A stretch of DNA of 10,381 nt from Acholeplasmatales bacterium. Lineage in GTDB: Bacteria; Bacillota_I; Bacilli_A; Izemoplasmatales; Hujiaoplasmataceae. Numbering within the stretch: position 1 is the first letter of the stretch; every line of letters starts with the position of its first letter. The translations under genes were made by a program, and so were the position numbers. Location of the stretch: the NCBI GenBank assembly GCA_003477305.1, contig DMTN01000026.1, positions 58,755-69,135 of the forward strand. Reading direction: 5' to 3'. The notes beneath the pieces were generated by a model. The model did not search any database. It saw only the letters and a program-made list of their open reading frames with translations, and was not told the DNA's origin. Positions 1-6,268 of this stretch are shown here, in pieces.

Positions 1-762
1 TCCTACCTGACGTCGATCTCCCATTTGCGCGTCGCCCGCAGCCAGGACGGCGAGCATTTCACCTTCGATGAAGGCGGGATCATCGCCCCCGAAGGGATCT
101 ATGAGCGCTATGGCATCGAAGACGCCCGCATCACCAAAATCGGCATGACCTTTTACATCACCTATACCGCCGTCTCCGACTGCGGGATCAACGTGCGGCT
201 GATGTCGACGACCGATTTCACCGACTTCACGAAACGCGGGAACATCTTCCATTCCGACAACAAGGACTGCGTGATCTTTCCGAAGAAGATCAGAGGCAAG
301 TATTACGCGCTGCATCGTCCGAGCCTTTCGCACTTCGGGAAACTCGACATGTGGACCGCGGAAAGCCCGAATCTGGTCGACTGGGGAAACCACAAGATCG
401 TCCCCGCCGCCCGCATCGAATACGCGCCGTCCGCCCGCATCGGCGCCGGCGCGGTTCCGTTACTCACCCCGCGCGGGTGGCTCACGGTCTACCATTCGGC
501 CGACACGTTCGACCGCTATCACCTCGCGGCGATGCTTCTGGACAAGCGCGATCCGAACAAGGTGCTGATGAAGAGCATCCGACCGCTCGTCGAACCGACC
601 GAACCGTACGAAAAGGAAGGCTTCGTGAACAACGTCGTCTTCACCTGCGGTTTGACGCAGGAGAAGGACACCCTCTCCATCTACTATGGCGTCTGCGATC
701 AGAACGTCGCGCTCTGCCGGATGTCGCTTGCGGATGTCTTCGCGAACATGGCGGAGGTGTGA
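1..762 (+). CDS. GH130 family beta-mannoside phosphorylase, 5' partial
   Basis: The frame is open from base 1, so the gene begins outside the window; the TTG at 25 is an internal Leu codon, not a start. The visible 253 residues (numbered from base 1) match GH130, a five-bladed beta-propeller family that phosphorolyses or hydrolyses beta-mannosides in the cytoplasm. Recognisable motifs are ISHLRVARS at 6-14, GIEDARIT at 38-45 (D41 the likely catalytic acid), NKDCVIFP at 87-94, LHRP at 104-107, RIGAGAVP at 146-153, GWLTVYHS at 159-166, and a YEKEGFVNNVVF...YYGVCDQNV block near the C terminus. Basic residues at the NKD and LHRP positions resemble phosphorylases rather than GH130 hydrolases; this is from memory of the family. 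By family length, roughly 60-90 N-terminal residues are missing. No signal peptide can be judged. The next gene follows after two bases, so both probably share a transcript. The acceptor sugar (glucose, GlcNAc or mannose) cannot be read from the fragment. Confidence 0.9.
   Translation, partial: SYLTSISHLRVARSQDGEHFTFDEGGIIAPEGIYERYGIEDARITKIGMTFYITYTAVSDCGINVRLMSTTDFTDFTKRGNIFHSDNKDCVIFPKKIRGKYYALHRPSLSHFGKLDMWTAESPNLVDWGNHKIVPAARIEYAPSARIGAGAVPLLTPRGWLTVYHSADTFDRYHLAAMLLDKRDPNKVLMKSIRPLVEPTEPYEKEGFVNNVVFTCGLTQEKDTLSIYYGVCDQNVALCRMSLADVFANMAEV
753..757 (+). promoter_or_regulatory. Ribosome binding site of the solute-binding protein gene
   Basis: A perfect GGAGG lies inside the last codons of the GH130 gene, seven bases before the ATG at 765. 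It fixes that ATG as the start, rather than any of the upstream in-frame codons that keep this frame open back to 351. Confidence 0.85.
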
Positions 763-764
763 GC

Positions 765-2087
765 ATGACGTTGGGGAAGAAAATCCTGTTTGTGCTCCTG
801 GCGTTGTTTCTTTCCTTCGCCGCGATCGCCTGCGACCGGACCGATGACGCCGTCCTCCGAATCGCCCTCGACATCGAGGACGAAGGCCGCTACGACGAAC
901 TCTTCACGTATTTTACCGAGACGACCGGGATTCCGGTCGCCGCGACCTACGGTCTCGACCTCAACAAGATCTTCAACACCAAGGACGAACCGGATTTGAT
1001 CAAGACGTCGACGGTCGTGATCGGCTCGATGAAGGACCTCTACGTCGACCTCGCGCCGTATCTGGAAGCCGATCCCGACGCCGATGCCTCCGACTACGTC
1101 GACGTCCTGATCGACGCGCTCACCTTCGAGGGCAAGATCTACGCCCTCCCGACGTCGGTGAACACCTCGCTCCTCTACTACAACAAGACCCTTTTTGATG
1201 AAAAAGCGGTTGAACTCCGGGCCGCCTTCGGCTTGACGGAAGCAGATTCCATCTATCCGCAAGCCGATTGGAGTTGGGTAGACTTCCAGACCGCCGGGGT
1301 GATCCTGTCGGAATTTACCGGGTCCGGCGACGACCGCACCTACACGCAGTTCGGCGCGGAAGCGCAGCTCAGTTGGTGGGGCGAATGGCTCGTCTATCTC
1401 AACCAGATGGGCGGGACCTTCTACGTCCCCGGCACCGACGACCGCGTCTGCGCCATCAACAGCGCCGAAGCGACCCTTGCGACCACGTTCTATCGGACCA
1501 AGTCGATGGGCTCGGCGACGGAAAAATTCGCGCCCGACGCCGTCGAGCAGTCCTCCGGCTTTGCGTTTCTCACCGGGAACGTCGCGATGATCTTCGGCGG
1601 CCATCTCGGCGACTGGTACGCCTTCGACGTCCTCGAGATGGACTGGGGGGTCCAGCTGCTTCCCACGCCGGTCGGCGATCCGGCGGCGCGCGGCGGCGAG
1701 ATTTCCGCCGATGCCTTTGGCATCTCGCTCAGGTCCGAGAAGAAGGACCAGGCATTCCAGTTCCTCAAGCTGTGGGCCGGCGATGCCGGCGCGCTCGAGA
1801 TGTACAAGCACGGCAAGATCGGCGCGCTCAAGACGATGGAAGCCCTGATCGACGCGCTTCCCGAAACGGAACGCACGTCGATCGACCATCATGTCGTCTT
1901 CGATGCGATGGAGATCGCCGTGACGCTGCCAGCCGAGAAGGATTTCGCGAAGGTCATGCGCGACATGGTGATGACCGAACTGTATCTGCTCATGTACGAC
2001 GGCCGCGGCGCCGAAACGGATGTCGCGGCGGTCCTGAGCCGCATCAAGACGCACGTCGATGACTACTACGCGGGGTTATACGACTGA
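765..2087 (+). CDS. Sugar ABC transporter solute-binding lipoprotein (CUT1 type)
   Basis: This 440-residue protein is an extracellular sugar-binding component of an ABC importer, anchored by lipid. It opens with a Lys-containing n-region, a hydrophobic core and the lipobox AIAC with the lipid cysteine at C23, then a short acidic linker. The mature part has family 1/8 solute-binding features: a TYGLDL...NKIF segment, SLLYYNKTLFDEKAV at about 134-148 (the usual YYNK-LF motif), a GDWY...WGVQLLPTP block near 283-300, and a C-terminal ISADAFGISLRSEKKDQAF segment where these proteins show G-G-GI-SKN-A. Length fits the family. The start is set by the GGAGG at 753-757. The two permease genes follow, and GH130 precedes, so the ligand is probably a short mannose-containing oligosaccharide; that is inference from context. 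Confidence 0.92.
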   Translation: MTLGKKILFVLLALFLSFAAIACDRTDDAVLRIALDIEDEGRYDELFTYFTETTGIPVAATYGLDLNKIFNTKDEPDLIKTSTVVIGSMKDLYVDLAPYLEADPDADASDYVDVLIDALTFEGKIYALPTSVNTSLLYYNKTLFDEKAVELRAAFGLTEADSIYPQADWSWVDFQTAGVILSEFTGSGDDRTYTQFGAEAQLSWWGEWLVYLNQMGGTFYVPGTDDRVCAINSAEATLATTFYRTKSMGSATEKFAPDAVEQSSGFAFLTGNVAMIFGGHLGDWYAFDVLEMDWGVQLLPTPVGDPAARGGEISADAFGISLRSEKKDQAFQFLKLWAGDAGALEMYKHGKIGALKTMEALIDALPETERTSIDHHVVFDAMEIAVTLPAEKDFAKVMRDMVMTELYLLMYDGRGAETDVAAVLSRIKTHVDDYYAGLYD

Positions 2088-2096
2088 TCGAAGACG

Positions 2097-2105
2097 AAGG
2101 GAGGG
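2097..2105 (+). promoter_or_regulatory. Ribosome binding site of the first permease gene
   Basis: AAGGGAGGG ends six bases before the ATG at 2112, within the 24-base gap that is the longest intergenic space in the window. No hairpin with a T-run is seen in that gap, so transcription very probably continues through it. Confidence 0.8.
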
Positions 2106-2111
2106 ATCCGG

Positions 2112-3041
2112 ATGGAAAAGCGCGAACTCAACAAGATCCTGAAACGCGGGTACCGCAAGGAATATAAATATTTTTTGTGGTTCGCCGGGATCGCCCTCCT
2201 CGGTTTTGTCCTCTTCTATTTTTTGCCGATCCTCCGCACCGCAATCCTTTCCTTCACCGACCGGACCATCTTCGGCGCCGACCCGCGCTTCGTCGGTTGG
2301 GACAACTACCTCTATGCGCTCACCGAGGACGCCCTCTTCAAGAAGTCGCTTACCCAGTCGCTTGTTTTCGCGGCCGGCAGCGGCGTGCTCGTTTTGGTCA
2401 CCTCGCTGATGCTGGCGATGCTGCTCAATGCGAAGGTGAAGGGCATCGGGATCTTCCGGACCATCTATTTTCTGCCGTTCATCATTCCGGCGTTCGCCGT
2501 CGGCGCGGTGTACAAGAACATCCTGAACCCGAACACCGGGTTGATCAACCGGATCCTTGAGTTCTTCGGCGTCGCAAACGCGCCGTTATGGTACGTTTCG
2601 CCGCAAAGCGCCCTCCTCACGATGATCCTGATCTCGGCGATGGGCTTCGGCGTCAAGATGCTCGTTTTCCTCGCCGCGCTCCAGGGGATCCCGCCGACGC
2701 TGTACGAAGTCGCCGACATCGAAGGCGCATCAGCGTTCCGGAAGTTCTGGAAGATCACCCTGCCTTTGATCTCGCCGATGCTATTCCTGAACGTGATCAT
2801 GATCACGATCGATGGGATGAAGTCGTTCTCGCTTGCCTTCGTGATGGGCAACGGTTCCGGCTGGCCCGCCAACTCGACGCTCCTGTTTCCGATCTACATG
2901 TTCATGACCGCCTTCAACATGCCCTTCCGGCTCGGCTATGCGGCGGCGATGGCGTGGCTCTTCTTCCTCGTCATCCTCGCGATGACCGGCCTCAACTTTT
3001 TGATCTCCCGCTACTACGTCCAAAAGGACGTTTCGGTGTGA
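2112..3041 (+). CDS. Sugar ABC transporter permease, MalF/UgpA type
   Basis: A 309-residue inner-membrane subunit of a CUT1 importer. Hydrophobic segments are visible at about 20-40, 84-104, 117-135, 166-190, 220-234 and 278-300, the six-helix plan of this family. The cytoplasmic EAA loop that docks on the ATPase is clear: YEVADIEGA at 198-206 followed by WKITLPL at 213-219, with the conserved Gly at 205 and LP at 217-218. The N terminus is short and basic, without the long extra periplasmic domain of enteric MalF, as is usual in Gram-positive bacteria. The partner permease starts seven bases after the stop. Together with the solute-binding protein it should form the translocation pore as a heterodimer with the next gene product. 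The transported sugar is not shown by the sequence. Confidence 0.94.
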   Translation: MEKRELNKILKRGYRKEYKYFLWFAGIALLGFVLFYFLPILRTAILSFTDRTIFGADPRFVGWDNYLYALTEDALFKKSLTQSLVFAAGSGVLVLVTSLMLAMLLNAKVKGIGIFRTIYFLPFIIPAFAVGAVYKNILNPNTGLINRILEFFGVANAPLWYVSPQSALLTMILISAMGFGVKMLVFLAALQGIPPTLYEVADIEGASAFRKFWKITLPLISPMLFLNVIMITIDGMKSFSLAFVMGNGSGWPANSTLLFPIYMFMTAFNMPFRLGYAAAMAWLFFLVILAMTGLNFLISRYYVQKDVSV

Positions 3042-3048
3042 GGCGGCC

Positions 3049-3933
3049 ATGAAAAAAGTCCTATCGCCCGCCCGAAGAAGACGCAACCGCAAGACCGCCC
3101 TCGTCTATATTCCGCTCGTGCTGTTCGCGATCGTCGCGATCCTGCCCCTCTACTACCTCGTCATCACGGCGATGAAGAGCCTCGCCGAAGCCTCCACCCA
3201 GGCGACGATGTTCCCGCATTCGTTCGCCCTCTTCGAAAACATCCGCTTCGTCCTCACCCATCCCGACTACGACGTCGTCCGGATGTTTACCAACACGATG
3301 GCCGTCTTCGCGCTCAAAACGCTCGGGACGACGATCACCTGTTCCTTGGCCGGCTACGCCTTCGCGGTCTACCGCTTCCCCCACAAGAACGTCATCTTCA
3401 TCATCCTCCTCGCGACGATGATGATCCCCGGCGAGATCCTCGGGATCCCGATCTACGAGTTCATGGTCAACACCGGGCTCAAGGAGATCGCCTACATCCC
3501 GCTTTGGATCGCCTGCTGGTTCGCCACCGACGTGTTCATGATCTTCCTCTTCAAGCAGTTCTTCCAGACGATCCCGAAGGCCTACATCGAGGCCGCGCGG
3601 ATCGACGGGTATTCGGAACTGCGGATCTTCTGGAAGATCGCCGTCCCGCTCAACCGTCCGGTCTTCGTGACGGCGATCCTCTTGTACTTCATCGGTACCT
3701 ACAACGACCTTTACGGCCCCGCCCTCTATGTCTCCAATCAGAGCGACTGGCTGATGGCCAACAGCATCACGATCTTCGAGAACCTCTATCGGAGCGGCGG
3801 CAGTTCCTACCTCGTGCCCTGGAACTACGTCTCCGTCGCGAGCTTGATCGCGATGGTCCCGGAAGTGCTCTTGTTCAGTTTCATGCAAAAACAATTCATG
3901 GAGAGCGTCTCCGGAGTGGGGATCAAAGGATGA
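3049..3933 (+). CDS. Sugar ABC transporter permease, MalG/UgpE type
   Basis: This 294-residue permease is the second half of the CUT1 pore. It starts with a strongly basic n-region (RRRRNRK within residues 9-15), then a first helix at about 17-40, and further helices near 85-108, 115-133, 150-172, 205-215 and 258-278. Its EAA loop is near-canonical: EAARIDGYSE at 181-190, followed by FWKIAVP at 194-200. The protein ends in SGVGIKG, the typical C terminus of MalG-like permeases. Its stop codon overlaps the next start as ATGA at 3930-3933, so translation of the DUF1861 gene is probably coupled to it. No ATPase gene follows. Many Bacillota importers of this class borrow a shared MsmX/MsmK-type ATPase encoded elsewhere; whether that holds here cannot be seen. 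Confidence 0.95.
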   Translation: MKKVLSPARRRRNRKTALVYIPLVLFAIVAILPLYYLVITAMKSLAEASTQATMFPHSFALFENIRFVLTHPDYDVVRMFTNTMAVFALKTLGTTITCSLAGYAFAVYRFPHKNVIFIILLATMMIPGEILGIPIYEFMVNTGLKEIAYIPLWIACWFATDVFMIFLFKQFFQTIPKAYIEAARIDGYSELRIFWKIAVPLNRPVFVTAILLYFIGTYNDLYGPALYVSNQSDWLMANSITIFENLYRSGGSSYLVPWNYVSVASLIAMVPEVLLFSFMQKQFMESVSGVGIKG

Positions 3934-4868
3934 AGATCAACTACGTGACCCAACCGACGGAACTTTCGATTTTACTCGAAAGACACCGTCGAAAACCGGC
4001 CGTTTACGAAACGGCGAAACTGGCATTCCTCGGCGTCGACGGGTATGACGTCTACAACATCTCAAGCGAATTCACCTGGAAGGACAAGCGCTACATCGCC
4101 GGCCGCGTCGAACGCCGCGACAGCGAGATCTCCCATGTCCGTTTCTTCGAGAAGATCGACCTCGCCTGTTACCGTCTCACCTCCGGGGGCATCGAACTCT
4201 TCCAGGATCCCTGCGTCACCGTGATCGACGGCGCGCTGTTCGTCGGCGGGACCCAAATCCATCCCGGACACGACCGCCACATCGTCGCCTGGAACACCGC
4301 CTTCTATGCCGGACCCGGACTGACGACGCTCGTCAAGGTCGCGGCCGCCCCCGCGAAGATGAAGGACGTCCGCGTCGAGCGGATGGGCGATCTCCACGTC
4401 TTCACCCGCCCCCAGGGCGGAAGCGCCGGTGCCGGAACGATCGGATACTACCGCACGCACGATCTTACCGGGGTCAACCCGACCGCGATCGAACAAGCCC
4501 CCTTGCTTTTCACCCAGTTCCCCCCGGGATGCTGGGGCGGCGTGAACCAGATCCTCCCGCTCGACAACGGTCTTCTCGGCATCGTCGGCCACATCGCGAC
4601 GATGTCCGAAGGCGACGTCCGTCACTATTACGGGATGAGTTTCGTCTTCGATCCCATAACCCGGCAAAGCACGGAAGTCGAGATCCTCTGCGAGCGCCGC
4701 GACTTTCAGGACGGCGCCGCCAAGCGTCCCGACCTCGTCGACGTCGTCTTCCTGGGCGGACTGGTCCGCCACGATAACGGCACCGCGACCCTGTTCACCG
4801 GTCTGTCGGACGCCGAAGCGCATTCAGCCATCATCGACGATCCTTTCCTCAAATACGAAAGGGAGTGA
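3930..4868 (+). CDS. DUF1861 (MTP-1 family) protein, predicted beta-propeller
   Basis: A 312-residue protein with no signal peptide or membrane segment, so cytoplasmic. I recognise the DUF1861 pattern along its whole length: GYDVYNIS at 38-45, GRVERRDSE at 58-66, a FQDPCVTVIDG segment, MKDVRV, VFTRPQGG at 157-164, WGGVNQI, HYYGMSFVFDP at 232-242, AKRPDLVDVVFLGG at about 264-277, and LSDAEAHSA near the C terminus. The family has no activity that I can name with certainty. Repeated blade-like strand patterns and its habit of sitting beside GH130 and mannosidase genes suggest a beta-propeller that handles mannosides or is a GH-like enzyme; this is inference. The ATG at 3930 overlaps the upstream stop (ATGA). 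The same frame stays open further upstream, but only as a shadow of the permease gene. Confidence 0.88.
   Translation: MKINYVTQPTELSILLERHRRKPAVYETAKLAFLGVDGYDVYNISSEFTWKDKRYIAGRVERRDSEISHVRFFEKIDLACYRLTSGGIELFQDPCVTVIDGALFVGGTQIHPGHDRHIVAWNTAFYAGPGLTTLVKVAAAPAKMKDVRVERMGDLHVFTRPQGGSAGAGTIGYYRTHDLTGVNPTAIEQAPLLFTQFPPGCWGGVNQILPLDNGLLGIVGHIATMSEGDVRHYYGMSFVFDPITRQSTEVEILCERRDFQDGAAKRPDLVDVVFLGGLVRHDNGTATLFTGLSDAEAHSAIIDDPFLKYERE
4861..4865 (+). promoter_or_regulatory. Ribosome binding site deciding the start at 4874
   Basis: GGGAG, extended by the preceding A residues, lies eight bases before ATG 4874. The alternative GTG at 4865 overlaps this element and the upstream TGA, so it has no room for its own site. 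ATG 4874 also gives a compact lipoprotein signal beginning MSRR. Confidence 0.7.
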
Positions 4869-4873
4869 AATCC

Positions 4874-6268
4874 ATGTCTCGACGCATCCTCAAAACGTTG
4901 TTTCTGGCGGCCCTCATCGGGTCCCTTTGGGCGTGTGCGGCGGGACTTACGGCCGTTTCTTCTCTCAACGCGTTCTCCTTCACGGCGGGAAACGACGTTT
5001 CCTTCACCGTTGATTTCCAAGGAGGCGAATTCGCCTGGCTCGAAGGCCACGACATCGCCACAGGCGACTACGTCATCGAAGCTGACGTCATCACCCTGAA
5101 GGCAAGTTACCTTTCCACCTTGGCGCCGGGAACCTATGCATTCACCGCCGCGTCGACGGCGGGGAACGCGACGCTTTCGGTGGTGGTCCTTGACGAACAG
5201 AATCAAAACCGGATCTATAATGGCGGTTTCGAGACCGGCGATCTGTCCGGCTGGACGGCACAGACGACCTTCAAGGGCGAGCGGGATCTGCTTGCCTTCG
5301 TCCCGGAAGCGGTGCTGGAAAACACCGCGATCCCCGGACTCTTGATTCCGTTTGGCGGCGCCGGCGACTACGTCTACGGCTTCACCGGCACCGGAACCGA
5401 CGCCTGGACCGAAAAGACCGGCATCCTCACCTCGCGCGTCTTCACCCTCGGCGGCACCGGCTGGATCACCTTTCGGCTCGGCGGCGGAAGAAACCCCGAC
5501 TTTTCCTACGTGTCCGTGATCGACGCGGAAACGGAAGAAGAAGTCGCCCGTTACGGGAATGCGAACTTCCTCGAGACTGATTACCTGACCGATCCCGACC
5601 ATTACTTCGGAGCGAATCTCGCCAAATACAAGACCGACCTCTCGGCCTTGCTCGGGCGAAACCTCTACCTCTGCATCGTCGACCGCGGCGGACATGCGTG
5701 GGACTATCTCACCTTCGACGCTTTTGAAACCTATCACGCGACGGTTCCCGAATCGGGGACGCTTGCGATCGACATCAAACCGACCTTCGCCGCCATCTAC
5801 GTCACGAACCAGATCGTGAATGGAAACTTCGCGGCCGGCCTCACCGGCTGGACCGCGTCCGGTTCCGCCTTCCGGGTCGCGGACGGGATCCTGAGAAGCG
5901 ACGAGGGCGGCGATGCCGCGACCGGCATCCTCCGCTCCGGACTCTTCCGGGTCGACGGATCGGGCGTCATCAGCATCAAGATCGGCGCCGCGCAAGGCGC
6001 GCGCTTCGACAAAGACACCTACGTGTCGATCAAGGAGCGCGGGACCAATGAAGAACTGTTCCGGCTCGCCAATGTCCGCCATGACGGAAACACCCTGCAA
6101 ATCTACTATGTCGATTTATCGGAGTATCTGGGGACCGAGTGCTACGTCGAGATCGTCGACAACGCGAGCGGTTCCTGGGATACGATCTTCATCGACGATG
6201 TCATCACCTATTACGCGACCACCCCGGAGTATGACTTCGGCCAGGCGGGATCGGATCTGAACTCATGA
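4874..6268 (+). CDS. Surface lipoprotein with X2-like and two CBM-like domains
   Basis: A 464-residue predicted surface lipoprotein. MSRR plus a hydrophobic stretch leads to SLWAC, with the lipid cysteine at C21. Residues about 24-110 form an X2-like module (GHDIATGDYVIEADVITLKA, then SYLSTLAPGTY), the fold found in cellulosome scaffoldins. Two jelly-roll-like domains follow. The first, about 112-292, opens with NGGFETGDLSGW and holds RVFTLGGTGWITFRLGGG and CIVDRGGHAWDYLTFDAF. The second, about 312-452, has the same layout: NGNFAAGLTGW, RSGLFRVDGSGVISIKIG, EIVDNASGSWDTIFIDDV. In other Firmicutes proteins this domain type flanks glycoside hydrolases such as GH32. Here the protein ends about 12 residues after the second copy, with no catalytic domain. 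It is probably a glycan-binding accessory protein; binding is inferred. Its stop overlaps the next start (ATGA at 6265-6268). Confidence 0.85.
   Translation: MSRRILKTLFLAALIGSLWACAAGLTAVSSLNAFSFTAGNDVSFTVDFQGGEFAWLEGHDIATGDYVIEADVITLKASYLSTLAPGTYAFTAASTAGNATLSVVVLDEQNQNRIYNGGFETGDLSGWTAQTTFKGERDLLAFVPEAVLENTAIPGLLIPFGGAGDYVYGFTGTGTDAWTEKTGILTSRVFTLGGTGWITFRLGGGRNPDFSYVSVIDAETEEEVARYGNANFLETDYLTDPDHYFGANLAKYKTDLSALLGRNLYLCIVDRGGHAWDYLTFDAFETYHATVPESGTLAIDIKPTFAAIYVTNQIVNGNFAAGLTGWTASGSAFRVADGILRSDEGGDAATGILRSGLFRVDGSGVISIKIGAAQGARFDKDTYVSIKERGTNEELFRLANVRHDGNTLQIYYVDLSEYLGTECYVEIVDNASGSWDTIFIDDVITYYATTPEYDFGQAGSDLNS
5207..5749 (+). repeat. NGGFET/LSGW-type CBM-like domain, copy 1
   Basis: Encodes residues about 112-292 of the 464-residue lipoprotein. 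The hallmark order is N-G-G-F-E-T...L-S-G-W, a Leu-Gly-Gly strand pair around GWITFRLGGG, then IVDRGG...DYLTFD. A galactose-binding-like beta-sandwich fold is inferred from the pattern. Confidence 0.75.
5807..6229 (+). repeat. NGGFET/LSGW-type CBM-like domain, copy 2
   Basis: Encodes residues about 312-452 of the same lipoprotein. It is shorter than copy 1 because the loop after LTGW is reduced, but it keeps the GVISIKIG strand and the IVDNASGSWDTIFIDD block that aligns with the end of copy 1. Confidence 0.72.

Noticed and set aside
351..764. Upstream extension of the solute-binding protein frame
   Set aside because: The extension overlaps the GH130 gene and encodes Arg/Pro/His-rich sequence, while ATG 765 has a perfect GGAGG and begins a lipoprotein signal.
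699..2054. Minus-strand open frame of 451 codons
   Set aside because: Antisense to the clear solute-binding protein gene; low-complexity Arg/Gly/Val/Asp composition and no recognisable motif.
2088..2111. Possible terminator or promoter in the longest gap
   Set aside because: Only 24 bases, mostly ribosome binding site, with no inverted repeat or T-run.
3504..3929. Upstream extension of the DUF1861 frame
   Set aside because: It is a shadow of the second permease. The DUF1861 pattern begins only after ATG 3930.
4865..4873. GTG at 4865 as the start of the 464-residue lipoprotein
   Set aside because: It would consume the ribosome binding site; ATG 4874 is better spaced and gives a normal n-region.
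4706..6100. Minus-strand open frame of 464 codons
   Set aside because: Antisense across the DUF1861 and lipoprotein genes, spanning their junction; composition typical of a shadow frame.
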